Of a stretch of DNA of 64,000 nt, positions 1 through 7,563 are shown in pieces (positions within the stretch are counted from its first letter, which is position 1; the number at the start of each line of letters is the position of its first letter). This stretch comes from G963662985 sp963662985 (GTDB taxonomy: Bacteria; Chloroflexota; Anaerolineae; Anaerolineales; UBA11579): the NCBI GenBank assembly GCA_963662985.1, contig OY760066.1, positions 496,001 to 560,000 on the forward strand, given 5' to 3'. The position numbers and the translations under genes are program-made. The notes under the pieces were generated by a model. The model was not told the DNA's origin, did not search any database, and worked only from the letters and a program-made list of their open reading frames with translations.

Positions 1-201
1 AAATCTGGTGATGCCACTTATAAGAAACATTATTCCCCAAATTAAAATTCGATTTGTGGGAAATTCTGGATTGGCAAAATCTGTCCACATAAAAAAAATG
101 CTTATTAGAATAAATAGCATTGATAAGGCACTAATTAAAGAAGATTGAAGTTCTAAGAGATTATTCCGAATTTCAATTTCTCGTTGTTTTTCCGTCATCA
201 T
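1..201 (-). CDS. Membrane protein, N-terminal part only
   Basis: Only the first 67 codons are inside the window; the gene runs off the left edge. The visible part has a short charged N-terminus (TEKQREIEIRNN) and then two hydrophobic stretches, around residues 24-38 and 52-65, so it is an integral membrane protein. Its start overlaps the stop of the upstream response regulator as ATGATGA (ATG at 201 or 198), so the two are translationally coupled. Being coupled to a response regulator suggests a signalling protein such as a sensor kinase with an N-terminal membrane domain. This is inferred from position; no catalytic domain is visible. Confidence 0.6.
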   Translation of the reverse strand, partial: MMTEKQREIEIRNNLLELQSSLISALSMLFILISIFFMWTDFANPEFPTNRILIWGIMFLISGITRF

Positions 202-1412
202 GCAATCCCTAAATCATGAAAAATTGCGGTGATATCATCTTTGCGCACAGGTTTGGAAATCACCCCTGCTGCCCCCAAAGAGAAAGCAAGCCCAGGGTCA
301 TAAAAAACAGAGCAGATCACAACTGGCATTTGTTGTGTATCTTTGTCGATTTGTAGGTTTTGGAGAACTTCCCAGCCATCGATATATGGCATCATTACAT
401 CTAAAAAGATCAATGTAGGTTTTAAGGTACGCGCTTTATTGATCGCATCAGTTGAATCCGTACACCCCACTACTTTAAAATCATATTCTGATAAATAGCG
501 CTTAAACAAATCGATGATACCTTCATTGTCATCAATTACAAGGATGATTCCTCTTTGGGAAAGGATTTTTAATTCAATATTTTTTTGATTTTGAGAAGTT
601 GTTTCTTGAATACTCCATCCTAATTTTGTGACTAAAGTTTTTGTAGTTTCATCTAAAACAACTTGATCATCTATTGGATTATTAAATGAAATAGCAAAGA
701 TGTTATGAGGGGAAGCTTGGGTAATACTTAAATGGAGGCTTTCATTTTCAATTTTTTGTAATGACTTGCTGATGATATTCGTGAATATTTGTTGAGTGAT
801 AGCAGCATCCGTATTGATCTTTATTGGCGTTATTGGAGGAGTATATTTTATTTGTATATTCCCTTTTTGAATGAGTGGGGCAACTCGATTAAGGCTTTGT
901 TCAATATAATCTGAAAGTTCAATTTGTTGAATCGATATGTTGATGTTGGCCATGTCGGGATTTAAGGCGGTCTTTGTGGTGGGAGGGGTTTCTATTTGAC
1001 CAGACGCCTGATTTGTTTTTTGTATATCATCCCAAAATAATTGTGCGATATCGTCTTTGCCTTTTTGTAGATCACGATACGCTTGGCGAGAGGAAATACC
1101 TAATTCATTAGCTGTTTGTTGGACTGTGAGACCTTCCACATATCGTAAATACATTACATTATAGAGACGATGTTGAGGAGAGTTAAAATTGGATGCTTGA
1201 TTTGGCGTGAGTGTTTCTAAGTAAGCCAAAATCTTCTTGCGGAGAGGATTTCCAGAAGAAGTTGCATCCGTGATTTGATTTTTATTATTTAAATAAGAAT
1301 TTAATGAGTGTGATTGAAGATGAGGAATATCATAGATGTTTTCTAACGCATCTATTACAAGATCTTTGAATTCTTCAGAAATTTGTGGTGAAGTAGTGAC
1401 ATTTTGATTCAA
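198..1412 (-). CDS. Response regulator with sigma-70 region-4-like HTH and C-terminal receiver
   Basis: This is a 404-residue cytoplasmic signalling protein with unusual domain order. Residues about 85-125 form a sigma-region-4-like helix-turn-helix (YVEGLTVQQTANELGISSRQ). Residues about 155-285 resemble a worn-down histidine-kinase ATPase domain: the N-box region is recognisable (QQIFTNIISKSLQ) but no glycine-rich ATP lid is seen. Residues about 288-404 form a complete receiver domain with the acidic pair in LVIDDN, the phospho-acceptor Asp338 in FLDVMMP, and the conserved Lys in GVISKP. It is followed, with an overlapping start, by a membrane protein that may be its sensor. It probably binds DNA through the central HTH under control of receiver phosphorylation. 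The target is unknown. Confidence 0.8.
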   Translation of the reverse strand: MNQNVTTSPQISEEFKDLVIDALENIYDIPHLQSHSLNSYLNNKNQITDATSSGNPLRKKILAYLETLTPNQASNFNSPQHRLYNVMYLRYVEGLTVQQTANELGISSRQAYRDLQKGKDDIAQLFWDDIQKTNQASGQIETPPTTKTALNPDMANINISIQQIELSDYIEQSLNRVAPLIQKGNIQIKYTPPITPIKINTDAAITQQIFTNIISKSLQKIENESLHLSITQASPHNIFAISFNNPIDDQVVLDETTKTLVTKLGWSIQETTSQNQKNIELKILSQRGIILVIDDNEGIIDLFKRYLSEYDFKVVGCTDSTDAINKARTLKPTLIFLDVMMPYIDGWEVLQNLQIDKDTQQMPVVICSVFYDPGLAFSLGAAGVISKPVRKDDITAIFHDLGIA

Positions 1413-1554
1413 GTTGGCACCTCATGGATATTTTCTATTCTAATTGTAATGGATTTGGAGAAGTTGGACAAACATTATTTGGTTTTTGGGAATATATGTC
1501 AGTATGTTGTCAGCATTTTGGCAAAATATTGTGGATTATGCACGTCTAATTTAC

Positions 1555-1560
1555 TATAAT
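1555..1560 (+). promoter_or_regulatory. Candidate -10 box for the first sugar ABC operon
   Basis: A perfect TATAAT lies 75 bases before the binding-protein start. The best -35 candidates (TGGATT at 17 bases, TTGTGG at 20 bases) are poor, so the promoter may need an activator or be weak. Direct sequence observation; promoter function is inferred. Confidence 0.4.
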
Positions 1561-1634
1561 CGAGGTGTAGGAAATATATTTTTATTGTATATTTCGAATT
1601 GTTAAATTTCTTATATTCTTAAAAGGAGAATTAG

Positions 1635-2894
1635 ATGAAAAAATTATTACCCCTTCTGAGCATCGTGCTTATTTTAGTCTCTATTATGGCTGTAAGCGCA
1701 CAAGAAGGTGACCAAGTGGAAGTCTTTTCTTGGTGGACCGGCGGTGGTGAAGCCCAAGGTTTGGAAGCAATGATCGAAGTCTTCAGTGCTCAAAATCCTG
1801 ACATTGAATTCATCAACGCTACCGTTGCTGGTGGTGCAGGTACCAATGCTCGCGCCGTGTTGGCAACCCGACTTCAAGCTGGTGACTCACCTGATTCATG
1901 GCAAGGCCATGCTGGACAAGAATTGATCGGCACCTATGTGGCAGCCAATCAACTTGAAGGCTTGAACTGGCTCTATGAACAAGAAGGCTGGTTGGATGTT
2001 ATGCCCGAAACATTGATTCCATTGATTTCAAAAGATGGCGAAATTTACTCTGTGCCCGTGAATATTCACCGCGCAAACATGATTTGGTATAGCCCCTCTG
2101 TTTTGGAAAATGCTGGCATTACAGAAGTTCCTGACACAATGGAAGGCTTCATTGAAGCACTTCAAACCCTCAAAGACGCAGGCGTTGAAGTTCCGTTGGT
2201 TTTAGGTGAACAATGGACCGCTTTGCACCTCTTCGAAACCATTCTCTTGGGTTCAATGACCCCAGAACAATATAATGGTTTGTGGGATGGCACAACTGCT
2301 TGGTCAGATCCTGTTGTGACCAAAGCTTTGGAAAATTATGAAAAAGTTTTATCCTATACCAACCCCGATGCAGCTTCCTTAACCTGGCAAGATGCTTCTG
2401 CTATGCTCTTCGATGATGCAGGCACAGGCGCTTTCCATGTGAATGGTGACTGGGCAGAAGGTTACTTCCGCGAATTGGGTAAAGAACCGTTGGTGGACTA
2501 TGGCTGGGCACCCGTTCCTGGTACAGGCGGCACCTTCCAATTCTTGTCTGACAGCTTCGTTCTTTCTGCAAATGCTCCTCACCGAGAAGCAGCAATTGAA
2601 TGGTTGAAGATTTGTGGTTCTAAAGAAGGTCAAGATGCCTTCAACCCGATTAAGGGTTCCATTCCTGCACGCAGTGATGGCGATGTAGAACTTTACGGTG
2701 TGTACTTGCAAGATGCAATGAAAGATTGGGCATCCAACGTAGTGGTGGGTTCCCTCACACACGGTGTGACTGCAAATGACTCATGGAAGTCAGAAATTGA
2801 CACCGCACTTGGCCTCTTCTTGGGCATGCGCGATGTTCAAAGCTTCCAAGATTCATTGGTTTACGCATGTGAATCTTACGGTCCCTGCGAATAA
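1635..2894 (+). CDS. Extracellular sugar-binding protein (ABC transporter, CUT1 type)
   Basis: This is a 419-residue solute-binding protein of extracellular family 1. It has a typical signal peptide: KK, a hydrophobic core, and probable cleavage after VSA at about residue 22. The mature protein shows the family pattern, with EVFSWWTGGGEAQGLEAMIEVF at the N-terminus, an aromatic-rich middle (SWQGHAGQEL, HRANMIWYSP) and FLSDSFVLSANAP. The start has a strong AAAGGAG ribosome site at 1622-1628. Two CUT1 permeases follow, so the protein captures a carbohydrate and delivers it to them. The substrate cannot be read from the sequence. The neighbouring isomerase and phosphatase suggest a sugar entering via a phosphosugar pathway. 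Confidence 0.9.
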   Translation: MKKLLPLLSIVLILVSIMAVSAQEGDQVEVFSWWTGGGEAQGLEAMIEVFSAQNPDIEFINATVAGGAGTNARAVLATRLQAGDSPDSWQGHAGQELIGTYVAANQLEGLNWLYEQEGWLDVMPETLIPLISKDGEIYSVPVNIHRANMIWYSPSVLENAGITEVPDTMEGFIEALQTLKDAGVEVPLVLGEQWTALHLFETILLGSMTPEQYNGLWDGTTAWSDPVVTKALENYEKVLSYTNPDAASLTWQDASAMLFDDAGTGAFHVNGDWAEGYFRELGKEPLVDYGWAPVPGTGGTFQFLSDSFVLSANAPHREAAIEWLKICGSKEGQDAFNPIKGSIPARSDGDVELYGVYLQDAMKDWASNVVVGSLTHGVTANDSWKSEIDTALGLFLGMRDVQSFQDSLVYACESYGPCE

Positions 2895-2913
2895 CCAATA
2901 AAGATTAGTATTT

Positions 2914-2941
2914 GGGGATGAGAAGTAAAATTCTCATCCCC
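2914..2941 (+). terminator. Hairpin between binding protein and permeases
   Basis: A perfect 11-bp stem (GGGGATGAGAA, loop GTAAAA) is followed by a weak T-rich stretch (TCAATTTTTG). It probably stops or processes part of the transcript, giving more binding protein than permease, as is common in ABC sugar operons. Confidence 0.75.
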
Positions 2942-3023
2942 TCAATTTTTGCTTTACAAGATATTTTTTATTTATTCCGCAATTATTTTTTTTGATGAGT
3001 TAAATTTTTGTCTTGGAGGTTGT

Positions 3024-3914
3024 ATGAAAAAAGATAAAGACAAGATCATAGCTGTTTTGATGGTAATGCCTTCCATCTTAGCGGTTGGGATTTTTATTTA
3101 TGGCTTTATCGGATGGTCTGTACGAGTTTCTTTTACGAACTGGCGAGGGTTATTACCTTCCTATGAATTCGTTGGTTTTAAGAACTATATTGATCTTTTA
3201 ACCAGAGATCCTCGATTCAAGATTGATATTCGAAATACAGTTTTGTTCACAGTTTTGTTTGTGGTGGTTGCTTTGGTTTTGGGGCTATTATTGGCGATTT
3301 TGTTAGATCGAGGCATAAAAGGTGAAGCAATCTTCAGGAACATTTATTTGTTCCCGATGGCGATTTCATTTATCGTAGCTGGGATTTCTTGGCGATGGTT
3401 GATGAACCCTGCAATGGGTGAACGAATGAGTGGGTTGAACTTATTGTTTGACAAGATGGGTTTAGATTTTTTGATAAATCAGTGGTATACGACGCCTAAT
3501 TGGGGGATTGCGTTCATTGCAATCCCAGCTGTTTGGCAGATGTCTGGCTATGTGATGGCACTTTATTTAAGTGGTCTGCGATCAATTCCTACCCAACTTC
3601 GTGAAGCTGCTATGGTAGACGGTGCCACTGAATTTGAGATTTATCGCTATGTGATTATGCCATTGATGCGACCTGTTACCTTGAGTGCGATGATTATTTT
3701 GGGACATATTTCATTAAAGGTGTTTGATTTGATTATTGCTACGGTTGGGAAACAAATCGCATTAGATGTGCCAGCGATTTATATGTGGCAAACCACTTTT
3801 GATGGCTATTTCTTCTCCCGCGGGGCTGCGATTGGTATTTTACTCCTTTTGAGTGTGACCGTGTTAGTGATCCCTTATTTGCGCTATAGTTTGAAATCGG
3901 AGGCAGACGTATAA
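3024..3914 (+). CDS. Sugar ABC transporter permease 1 (MalF-like)
   Basis: This is a CUT1-type inner-membrane permease of 296 residues with about six transmembrane helices. The EAA loop that docks the ATPase is clear (REAAMVDGATEFEIYRYVIMP). The start is placed at the ATG at 3024 because GGAGG lies just upstream (TTGGAGGTTGT) and the protein then begins KKDKDK before the first helix. An in-frame ATG 75 bases further upstream would add a hydrophobic leader without a ribosome site. The partner permease overlaps by one base. No ATPase gene accompanies the pair, so a shared MsmX-type ATPase elsewhere is implied. Confidence 0.9.
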   Translation: MKKDKDKIIAVLMVMPSILAVGIFIYGFIGWSVRVSFTNWRGLLPSYEFVGFKNYIDLLTRDPRFKIDIRNTVLFTVLFVVVALVLGLLLAILLDRGIKGEAIFRNIYLFPMAISFIVAGISWRWLMNPAMGERMSGLNLLFDKMGLDFLINQWYTTPNWGIAFIAIPAVWQMSGYVMALYLSGLRSIPTQLREAAMVDGATEFEIYRYVIMPLMRPVTLSAMIILGHISLKVFDLIIATVGKQIALDVPAIYMWQTTFDGYFFSRGAAIGILLLLSVTVLVIPYLRYSLKSEADV

Positions 3915-4735
3915 TGAAAGAGAAAAAACTTACTCGACCGTTAGTATATATCCCATTGATCTTGGCGGCGATTTTTTATCTTCTACCTGTCTATCTGATG
4001 TTGATCACAGGGTTAAAACCTTTTGAAGATGTTAGTTTGAGAACCATGTGGGAATTGCCAAAATCTTTTGGGATTGAAAATTTCACTAGAGCGTTTACAT
4101 TACTAGCACCTAACTTTTGGAACAGTTTGAAAATGGTAGTGCCTGCAGCATTGATCTCTTCTTTGGTAGGAGCAATGAATGGATATGTGCTTTCAAAATG
4201 GAAGTTTAAAGGAGCTGACTTTATTTTCCCAATGATCTTGTTTGGGATGTTTATTCCTTACCAATCAATCTTGATTCCATTGGTGGAATTTATGCGAAAG
4301 ATCGACATGTATGGCGGCACGCCAGGTTTGGTGTTAGCACATGTGGTGTATGGGATTCCAATCACTACATTGACTTTCCGTAACTATTACGCAACGATTC
4401 CTACGGAATTGATCGAATCAGCAAGAATTGATGGGGCCGGATTCTTCCGAATCTTTTCGAGAATTTTGTTACCGGTTTCACTTCCTAGCTTTGTGGTGGT
4501 GATCATTTGGCAATTCACATCCGCATGGAACGATTTTTTGTTCGCAGTGGTGTTGACGGAGCCTTCTAATTGGCCGGTTACGGTGGCATTGAACAATATG
4601 GCAGGTCCGCAGATCATTGAATGGAACGTGCAAATGGCAGCCTCTTTCTTGGCAGCATTACCCACGTTACTAATCTACATTTTCTTGAGTAATTATTTCT
4701 TGAGAGGGTTGATGTCAGGGGCCTTGAAAGGGTAA
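3914..4735 (+). CDS. Sugar ABC transporter permease 2 (MalG-like)
   Basis: This is a CUT1 permease of 273 residues with six predicted helices. The EAA motif reads ELIESARIDGAGFFRIFSRI, with Ser-Ala in place of the usual Ala-Ala, and the C-terminus FLRGLMSGALKG is typical of MalG-like proteins. The start codon shares a base with the stop of permease 1 (TAATG), indicating coupled translation. A strong terminator follows, but a phosphosugar gene in the same direction begins about 60 bases later and may be reached by read-through. Confidence 0.9.
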   Translation: MKEKKLTRPLVYIPLILAAIFYLLPVYLMLITGLKPFEDVSLRTMWELPKSFGIENFTRAFTLLAPNFWNSLKMVVPAALISSLVGAMNGYVLSKWKFKGADFIFPMILFGMFIPYQSILIPLVEFMRKIDMYGGTPGLVLAHVVYGIPITTLTFRNYYATIPTELIESARIDGAGFFRIFSRILLPVSLPSFVVVIIWQFTSAWNDFLFAVVLTEPSNWPVTVALNNMAGPQIIEWNVQMAASFLAALPTLLIYIFLSNYFLRGLMSGALKG

Positions 4736-4747
4736 GAGAAAACAGTC

Positions 4748-4775
4748 AAAACTCCTCAAGAAATTGAGGAGTTTT
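4748..4775 (+). terminator. Rho-independent terminator after the permeases
   Basis: A perfect 12-bp stem (AAAACTCCTCAA, loop GAAA) runs into TTTTATTTG. The U-tract is short, so partial read-through into the SIS-domain gene is plausible. Confidence 0.75.
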
Positions 4776-4797
4776 ATTTGTATGACGGAGTTTTTGA

Positions 4798-5445
4798 ATG
4801 AAGAAAAAAGTTGAAGAAATTTATCATTTATTGTTTGAACGATATCCTGATTTGGATTTTATGCAAAGCGATGTTGCTGAAGCGTTTGAGTTTTTGAAAG
4901 CATGTTATGCAAGTGATGGAAAGGTGTTGGTGTGTGGGAATGGGGGAAGTAGTGCGGATGCGGACCATATTGTGGGGGAATTGATGAAGGGATTCATGCT
5001 GGGACGTGAGATGGATGAGGACTTTTTTGAGAAGATGGATGTGCTCTATGGTGAAGATGGTGTGGAAATTACAAAGTCTTTGCAAAAATCTTTGCCCGCA
5101 ATCTCCCTTTCAGCACATGCTGCTTTAGTGACAGCGTATATTAATGATGTGAAACCCGATTGTGTGTTTGCGCAACAAGTTTATGGATATGGCCAAGAAA
5201 AAGATGTATTAATCGCAATTAGCACCTCAGGTAATTCAGGAAACATTTTAAACGCAATCAAGGTTGCAAAAGCAAAAGGAATGAAGGTGATTGGGCTGAC
5301 TGGACGAGATGGGGGCACAATGAAAGACCTGTGTGACGTCACCTTAATCGCACCACAACAAGAGACCTATAAGATTCAAGAATTGCACTTACCGATTTAT
5401 CATGTGTTATGTGCAATGGTGGAAGAAGAATTTTTTGGAAATTAA
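4798..5445 (+). CDS. SIS-domain sugar-phosphate isomerase (GmhA-like)
   Basis: This 215-residue protein belongs to the sedoheptulose-7-phosphate isomerase branch of SIS proteins. Family motifs are CGNGGSSADADH (residues about 41-52), ISTSGNSGN and the helix QETYKIQELHLPIYH, which supplies active-site Gln/Glu/His residues. Compared with classical GmhA (about 190 residues) it carries an acidic insert (MDEDFFEKMDVLYGEDG) after the first motif. It would interconvert an aldose phosphate and a ketose phosphate in the cytoplasm. No lipopolysaccharide-heptose genes are nearby. The neighbours are a sugar importer and a HAD phosphatase, so a catabolic or dedicated sugar role is more likely than heptose synthesis. 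Confidence 0.75.
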   Translation: MKKKVEEIYHLLFERYPDLDFMQSDVAEAFEFLKACYASDGKVLVCGNGGSSADADHIVGELMKGFMLGREMDEDFFEKMDVLYGEDGVEITKSLQKSLPAISLSAHAALVTAYINDVKPDCVFAQQVYGYGQEKDVLIAISTSGNSGNILNAIKVAKAKGMKVIGLTGRDGGTMKDLCDVTLIAPQQETYKIQELHLPIYHVLCAMVEEEFFGN

Positions 5446-5454
5446 GCAAAAGTA

Positions 5455-5483
5455 TTGATTTTATTGGGTTAAAAACATATAAT
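5455..5483 (+). promoter_or_regulatory. Sigma-70 promoter (TTGATT-N17-TATAAT)
   Basis: A -35 box TTGATT at 5455-5460 and a perfect -10 box at 5478-5483 are separated by exactly 17 bases. They start about 40 bases before the HAD phosphatase gene, giving the HAD and DHS-like genes their own promoter. Confidence 0.7.
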
Positions 5484-5495
5484 TTTTAATAGTAA

Positions 5496-5510
5496 TGTAA
5501 ACGATTAACG
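5496..5510 (+). promoter_or_regulatory. Possible LacI-family operator
   Basis: TGTAAACGATTAACG sits just after the predicted transcription start. The left half (TGTAAACG) matches the common LacI/GalR half-site and the right half is imperfect. A repressor bound here would block the promoter at 5455-5483. No LacI-type gene is in the window. Confidence 0.35.
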
Positions 5511-5523
5511 TAGAAGGATTGCT

Positions 5524-6327
5524 ATGACAGAACTAATTGAAAAAATAAATGCTTTTGAAAAAGGTAATTTGAAATTTGCAGTTTTTGACTTTGATGGAAC
5601 TCTTTCTTTGATCCGCGAGGGTTGGCAAGCGATTATGATTCCCATGATGGTGGATTATTTAAAGGAATTGAACACAAACGAAAGTGATGAAGAGCTTGAA
5701 GCGATTGTCAAAAAATTTGTAACCGATCTCACTGGCAAACAAACTATCTATCAAATGATTCATTTGTGTGAAGAAATTGAAAAAAGAGGGGGCTCCCCTA
5801 AAGAACCAATTTTTTATAAGAATGATTACCATGATCGTTTATTAGATCGAATTAATTATCGCTTGGATGGTTTACGTAATGGTTCTATTGAAGCGAAAGA
5901 TTACTTAGTGCCAGGTTCAATGCAAATTCTAGAATTAATGAAATCGAATGGAATTAAATGTTATTTAGCATCTGGCACAGACGAAAAATATGTGTTGGAT
6001 GAAGTTGAATTGTTAGGACTGACAGATTATTTTGAAGCGATCTATGGCGCACAAGATGATTATAAGAATTTTAGCAAACGAATGGTAATCCAGAAAATCA
6101 TTACAGATAACGATTTGCATGGTAGTGAAGTGGTGGCATTTGGCGATGGTTATGTGGAAATTGAAGAAATGAAAAATGTCGGTGGGATTGCGATTGGTTT
6201 GGCAACGAATGAAGCTACGCGTGTTGGTGTGGATGAATGGAAACGTTCTCGATTGATTGCTGCAAATGCAGATGTAATCATCCCTGATTTTAGTGTAACT
6301 GAAGGATTGAAAGACCTTCTCTTTTAA
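5524..6327 (+). CDS. HAD-superfamily phosphatase
   Basis: This is a 267-residue cytoplasmic HAD hydrolase. Motif I is FDFDGTLS, with nucleophile Asp22 and acid/base Asp24. Motif II is the Ser/Thr of YLASGTDEKY. Motif IV is FGDGYVEIEEMKNVGG, where Glu takes the place of the usual second Asp. A cap domain lies between residues about 35 and 130. The most likely reaction is removal of phosphate from a small sugar phosphate, perhaps the product of the SIS isomerase just upstream. It is followed 25 bases later by the DHS-like gene and shares its promoter. Confidence 0.75.
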   Translation: MTELIEKINAFEKGNLKFAVFDFDGTLSLIREGWQAIMIPMMVDYLKELNTNESDEELEAIVKKFVTDLTGKQTIYQMIHLCEEIEKRGGSPKEPIFYKNDYHDRLLDRINYRLDGLRNGSIEAKDYLVPGSMQILELMKSNGIKCYLASGTDEKYVLDEVELLGLTDYFEAIYGAQDDYKNFSKRMVIQKIITDNDLHGSEVVAFGDGYVEIEEMKNVGGIAIGLATNEATRVGVDEWKRSRLIAANADVIIPDFSVTEGLKDLLF

Positions 6328-6352
6328 TAGTTTCTTTTGAAAGGAATTTGAA

Positions 6353-7324
6353 ATGCCTTATAAAAAATTTGATGTGTCAAAAATTAATCTTTTACCTCTG
6401 ATGGATCGTGAAAGTGATCTTATGGTGGAAACCACAACTAAACCGCTTGATGCAGAAGTACCTACATTTGAATCTGAAGAGTTAAATGCTTTAACCGATG
6501 CAATTGTGGAAGCAAAGAAAAAAGGTGCGCCAGTGATTATGTTGATGGGTGGGCATGTCTTGCGTCGTGGGAACGCCAACTATATTATTGATTTGATGCG
6601 CCGTGGAGTGATCGACCATTTGGGAATGAACGGATCTGTTTCGATTCATGATTATGAATTTGCCCGTATTGGCCGCACTTCTGAAAGTGTTGCTAAATAT
6701 ATTTCTGAAGGTCAATTTGGCTTGTGGAAAGAAACTGGCGAAATTAATGATATTGTCAATGCTGCCATGGACACTGAAATGGGATATGGTGAAGCAGTTG
6801 GGAAACATATTTGGGAAAATAATTATCCTCATCGTGAAACCAGTTTACTCGCGAATGCCTATCGTTATGGTGTTCCAGCCACAGTGCATGTGGGGATTGG
6901 GCAAGATATTATTCACGAACATCCCAATGTAAATGGCGCTGCCTTAGGTGAGTGTTCATACCGTGACTTCTTGATCTTAACTGAAAGTATTTCTAATCTG
7001 GAAAATGGTGTTTTCTTAAATTATGGTACCGCAGTGATGGGACCAGAAGTATATTTAAAGGCATTGGCCATGGCACGAAATGTGGCGCACCAAGAAGGCA
7101 AAGTCATTCAACACTTCACCACAGCAGTCTTAGACTTGACTAATATTGGCCAATCTACAGATAAAGAAGCCGCTAAGATGACCCAAGCCTACTACTTCCG
7201 ACCGTATAAAACCGTTTTGGTGCGTACAGTCAGTGATGGTGGCAAGAGTTACTATGTTCGTGGAGACCATGCAGAAACTTTCCCGAATTTATATCATCAA
7301 GTCTTACAAAAAATGGAGAGATAA
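6353..7324 (+). CDS. Deoxyhypusine-synthase-like protein of unknown function
   Basis: This 323-residue soluble protein has no confident family match. The layout resembles the deoxyhypusine synthase fold. Near residue 60 there is a nucleotide-site-like stretch VIMLMGGHVLRRG. It is followed by RGVIDHLGMNGSVSIHDYEF, an analogue of the DHS segment vDvlvTTgg. Later come YGVPATVHVGIGQDIIHEHP and FLNYGTAVMGPEVYLKALAMARN, the analogue of the DHS region carrying the catalytic lysine. That lysine position appears to be Met here, so hypusine-type chemistry is unlikely. A Rossmann-type NAD-dependent enzyme acting on a sugar derivative is a guess based on the SIS and HAD neighbours. It begins 25 bases after the HAD gene. 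Confidence 0.45.
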   Translation: MPYKKFDVSKINLLPLMDRESDLMVETTTKPLDAEVPTFESEELNALTDAIVEAKKKGAPVIMLMGGHVLRRGNANYIIDLMRRGVIDHLGMNGSVSIHDYEFARIGRTSESVAKYISEGQFGLWKETGEINDIVNAAMDTEMGYGEAVGKHIWENNYPHRETSLLANAYRYGVPATVHVGIGQDIIHEHPNVNGAALGECSYRDFLILTESISNLENGVFLNYGTAVMGPEVYLKALAMARNVAHQEGKVIQHFTTAVLDLTNIGQSTDKEAAKMTQAYYFRPYKTVLVRTVSDGGKSYYVRGDHAETFPNLYHQVLQKMER

Positions 7325-7368
7325 TTAAAGATTAATCCATATTATTTTATAATTAGAGAAATTAACTA

Positions 7369-7397
7369 TTGATTTTTCGTTGAAAAAAATATACACT
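7369..7397 (+). promoter_or_regulatory. Promoter of the BMP transporter operon
   Basis: TTGATT (7369-7374) and TACACT (7392-7397) are separated by 17 bases. The -10 box touches the first of two identical decamers (see next entry), which suggests a regulated promoter. It lies about 170 bases before the first gene, giving a long leader. Confidence 0.5.
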
Positions 7398-7424
7398 GTT
7401 AACATGAATAGATTTGTTAACATG
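7397..7424 (+). repeat. Direct repeat TGTTAACATG x2, candidate operator
   Basis: Two identical copies of TGTTAACATG, each centred on the palindrome GTTAAC, start at 7397 and 7415. The 18-base spacing is a little under two helical turns, and the repeats cover the predicted transcription start. This is the expected layout for a repressor binding as paired dimers. The regulator is not identified. Confidence 0.55.
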
Positions 7425-7460
7425 TTACGAATTCCTTAAGTTAGTTTGCTGAACATTCTC

Positions 7461-7498
7461 AGAGCGTTCATGCTGTTGCATGAGTGCTCTTTTTTTTT
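7461..7498 (+). terminator. Intrinsic terminator inside the leader of the BMP operon
   Basis: A 13-bp stem with two wobble pairs and a TGTT loop is followed by nine T residues. It lies downstream of the predicted promoter and upstream of the first gene. It is therefore either an attenuator for that operon or the distant terminator of the preceding HAD/DHS-like transcript. Confidence 0.7.
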
Positions 7499-7511
7499 GG
7501 TAGTCGGTAGG

Positions 7512-7530
7512 CAAGAAACACTGTTTCTTG
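7512..7530 (+). promoter_or_regulatory. Second leader hairpin
   Basis: CAAGAAAC pairs perfectly with GTTTCTTG around an ACT loop, without a T-tract. It lies 34 bases before the BMP start codon. It could protect the mRNA 5' end or take part in attenuation with the terminator just upstream. Confidence 0.4.
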
Positions 7531-7563
7531 GAATAGTCAATCTTTGATAAAAGGAGAAAAACA

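Noticed and set aside
4798..5445. gmhA of lipopolysaccharide heptose synthesis
   Set aside because: There is no HldE, GmhB or heptosyltransferase nearby, the protein carries an extra insert, and Chloroflexota-like cells lack classical lipopolysaccharide.
7430..7540. Purine riboswitch before the BMP operon
   Set aside because: The conserved loop sequences and the three-way junction core of purine riboswitches are not found. Only simple hairpins are visible.
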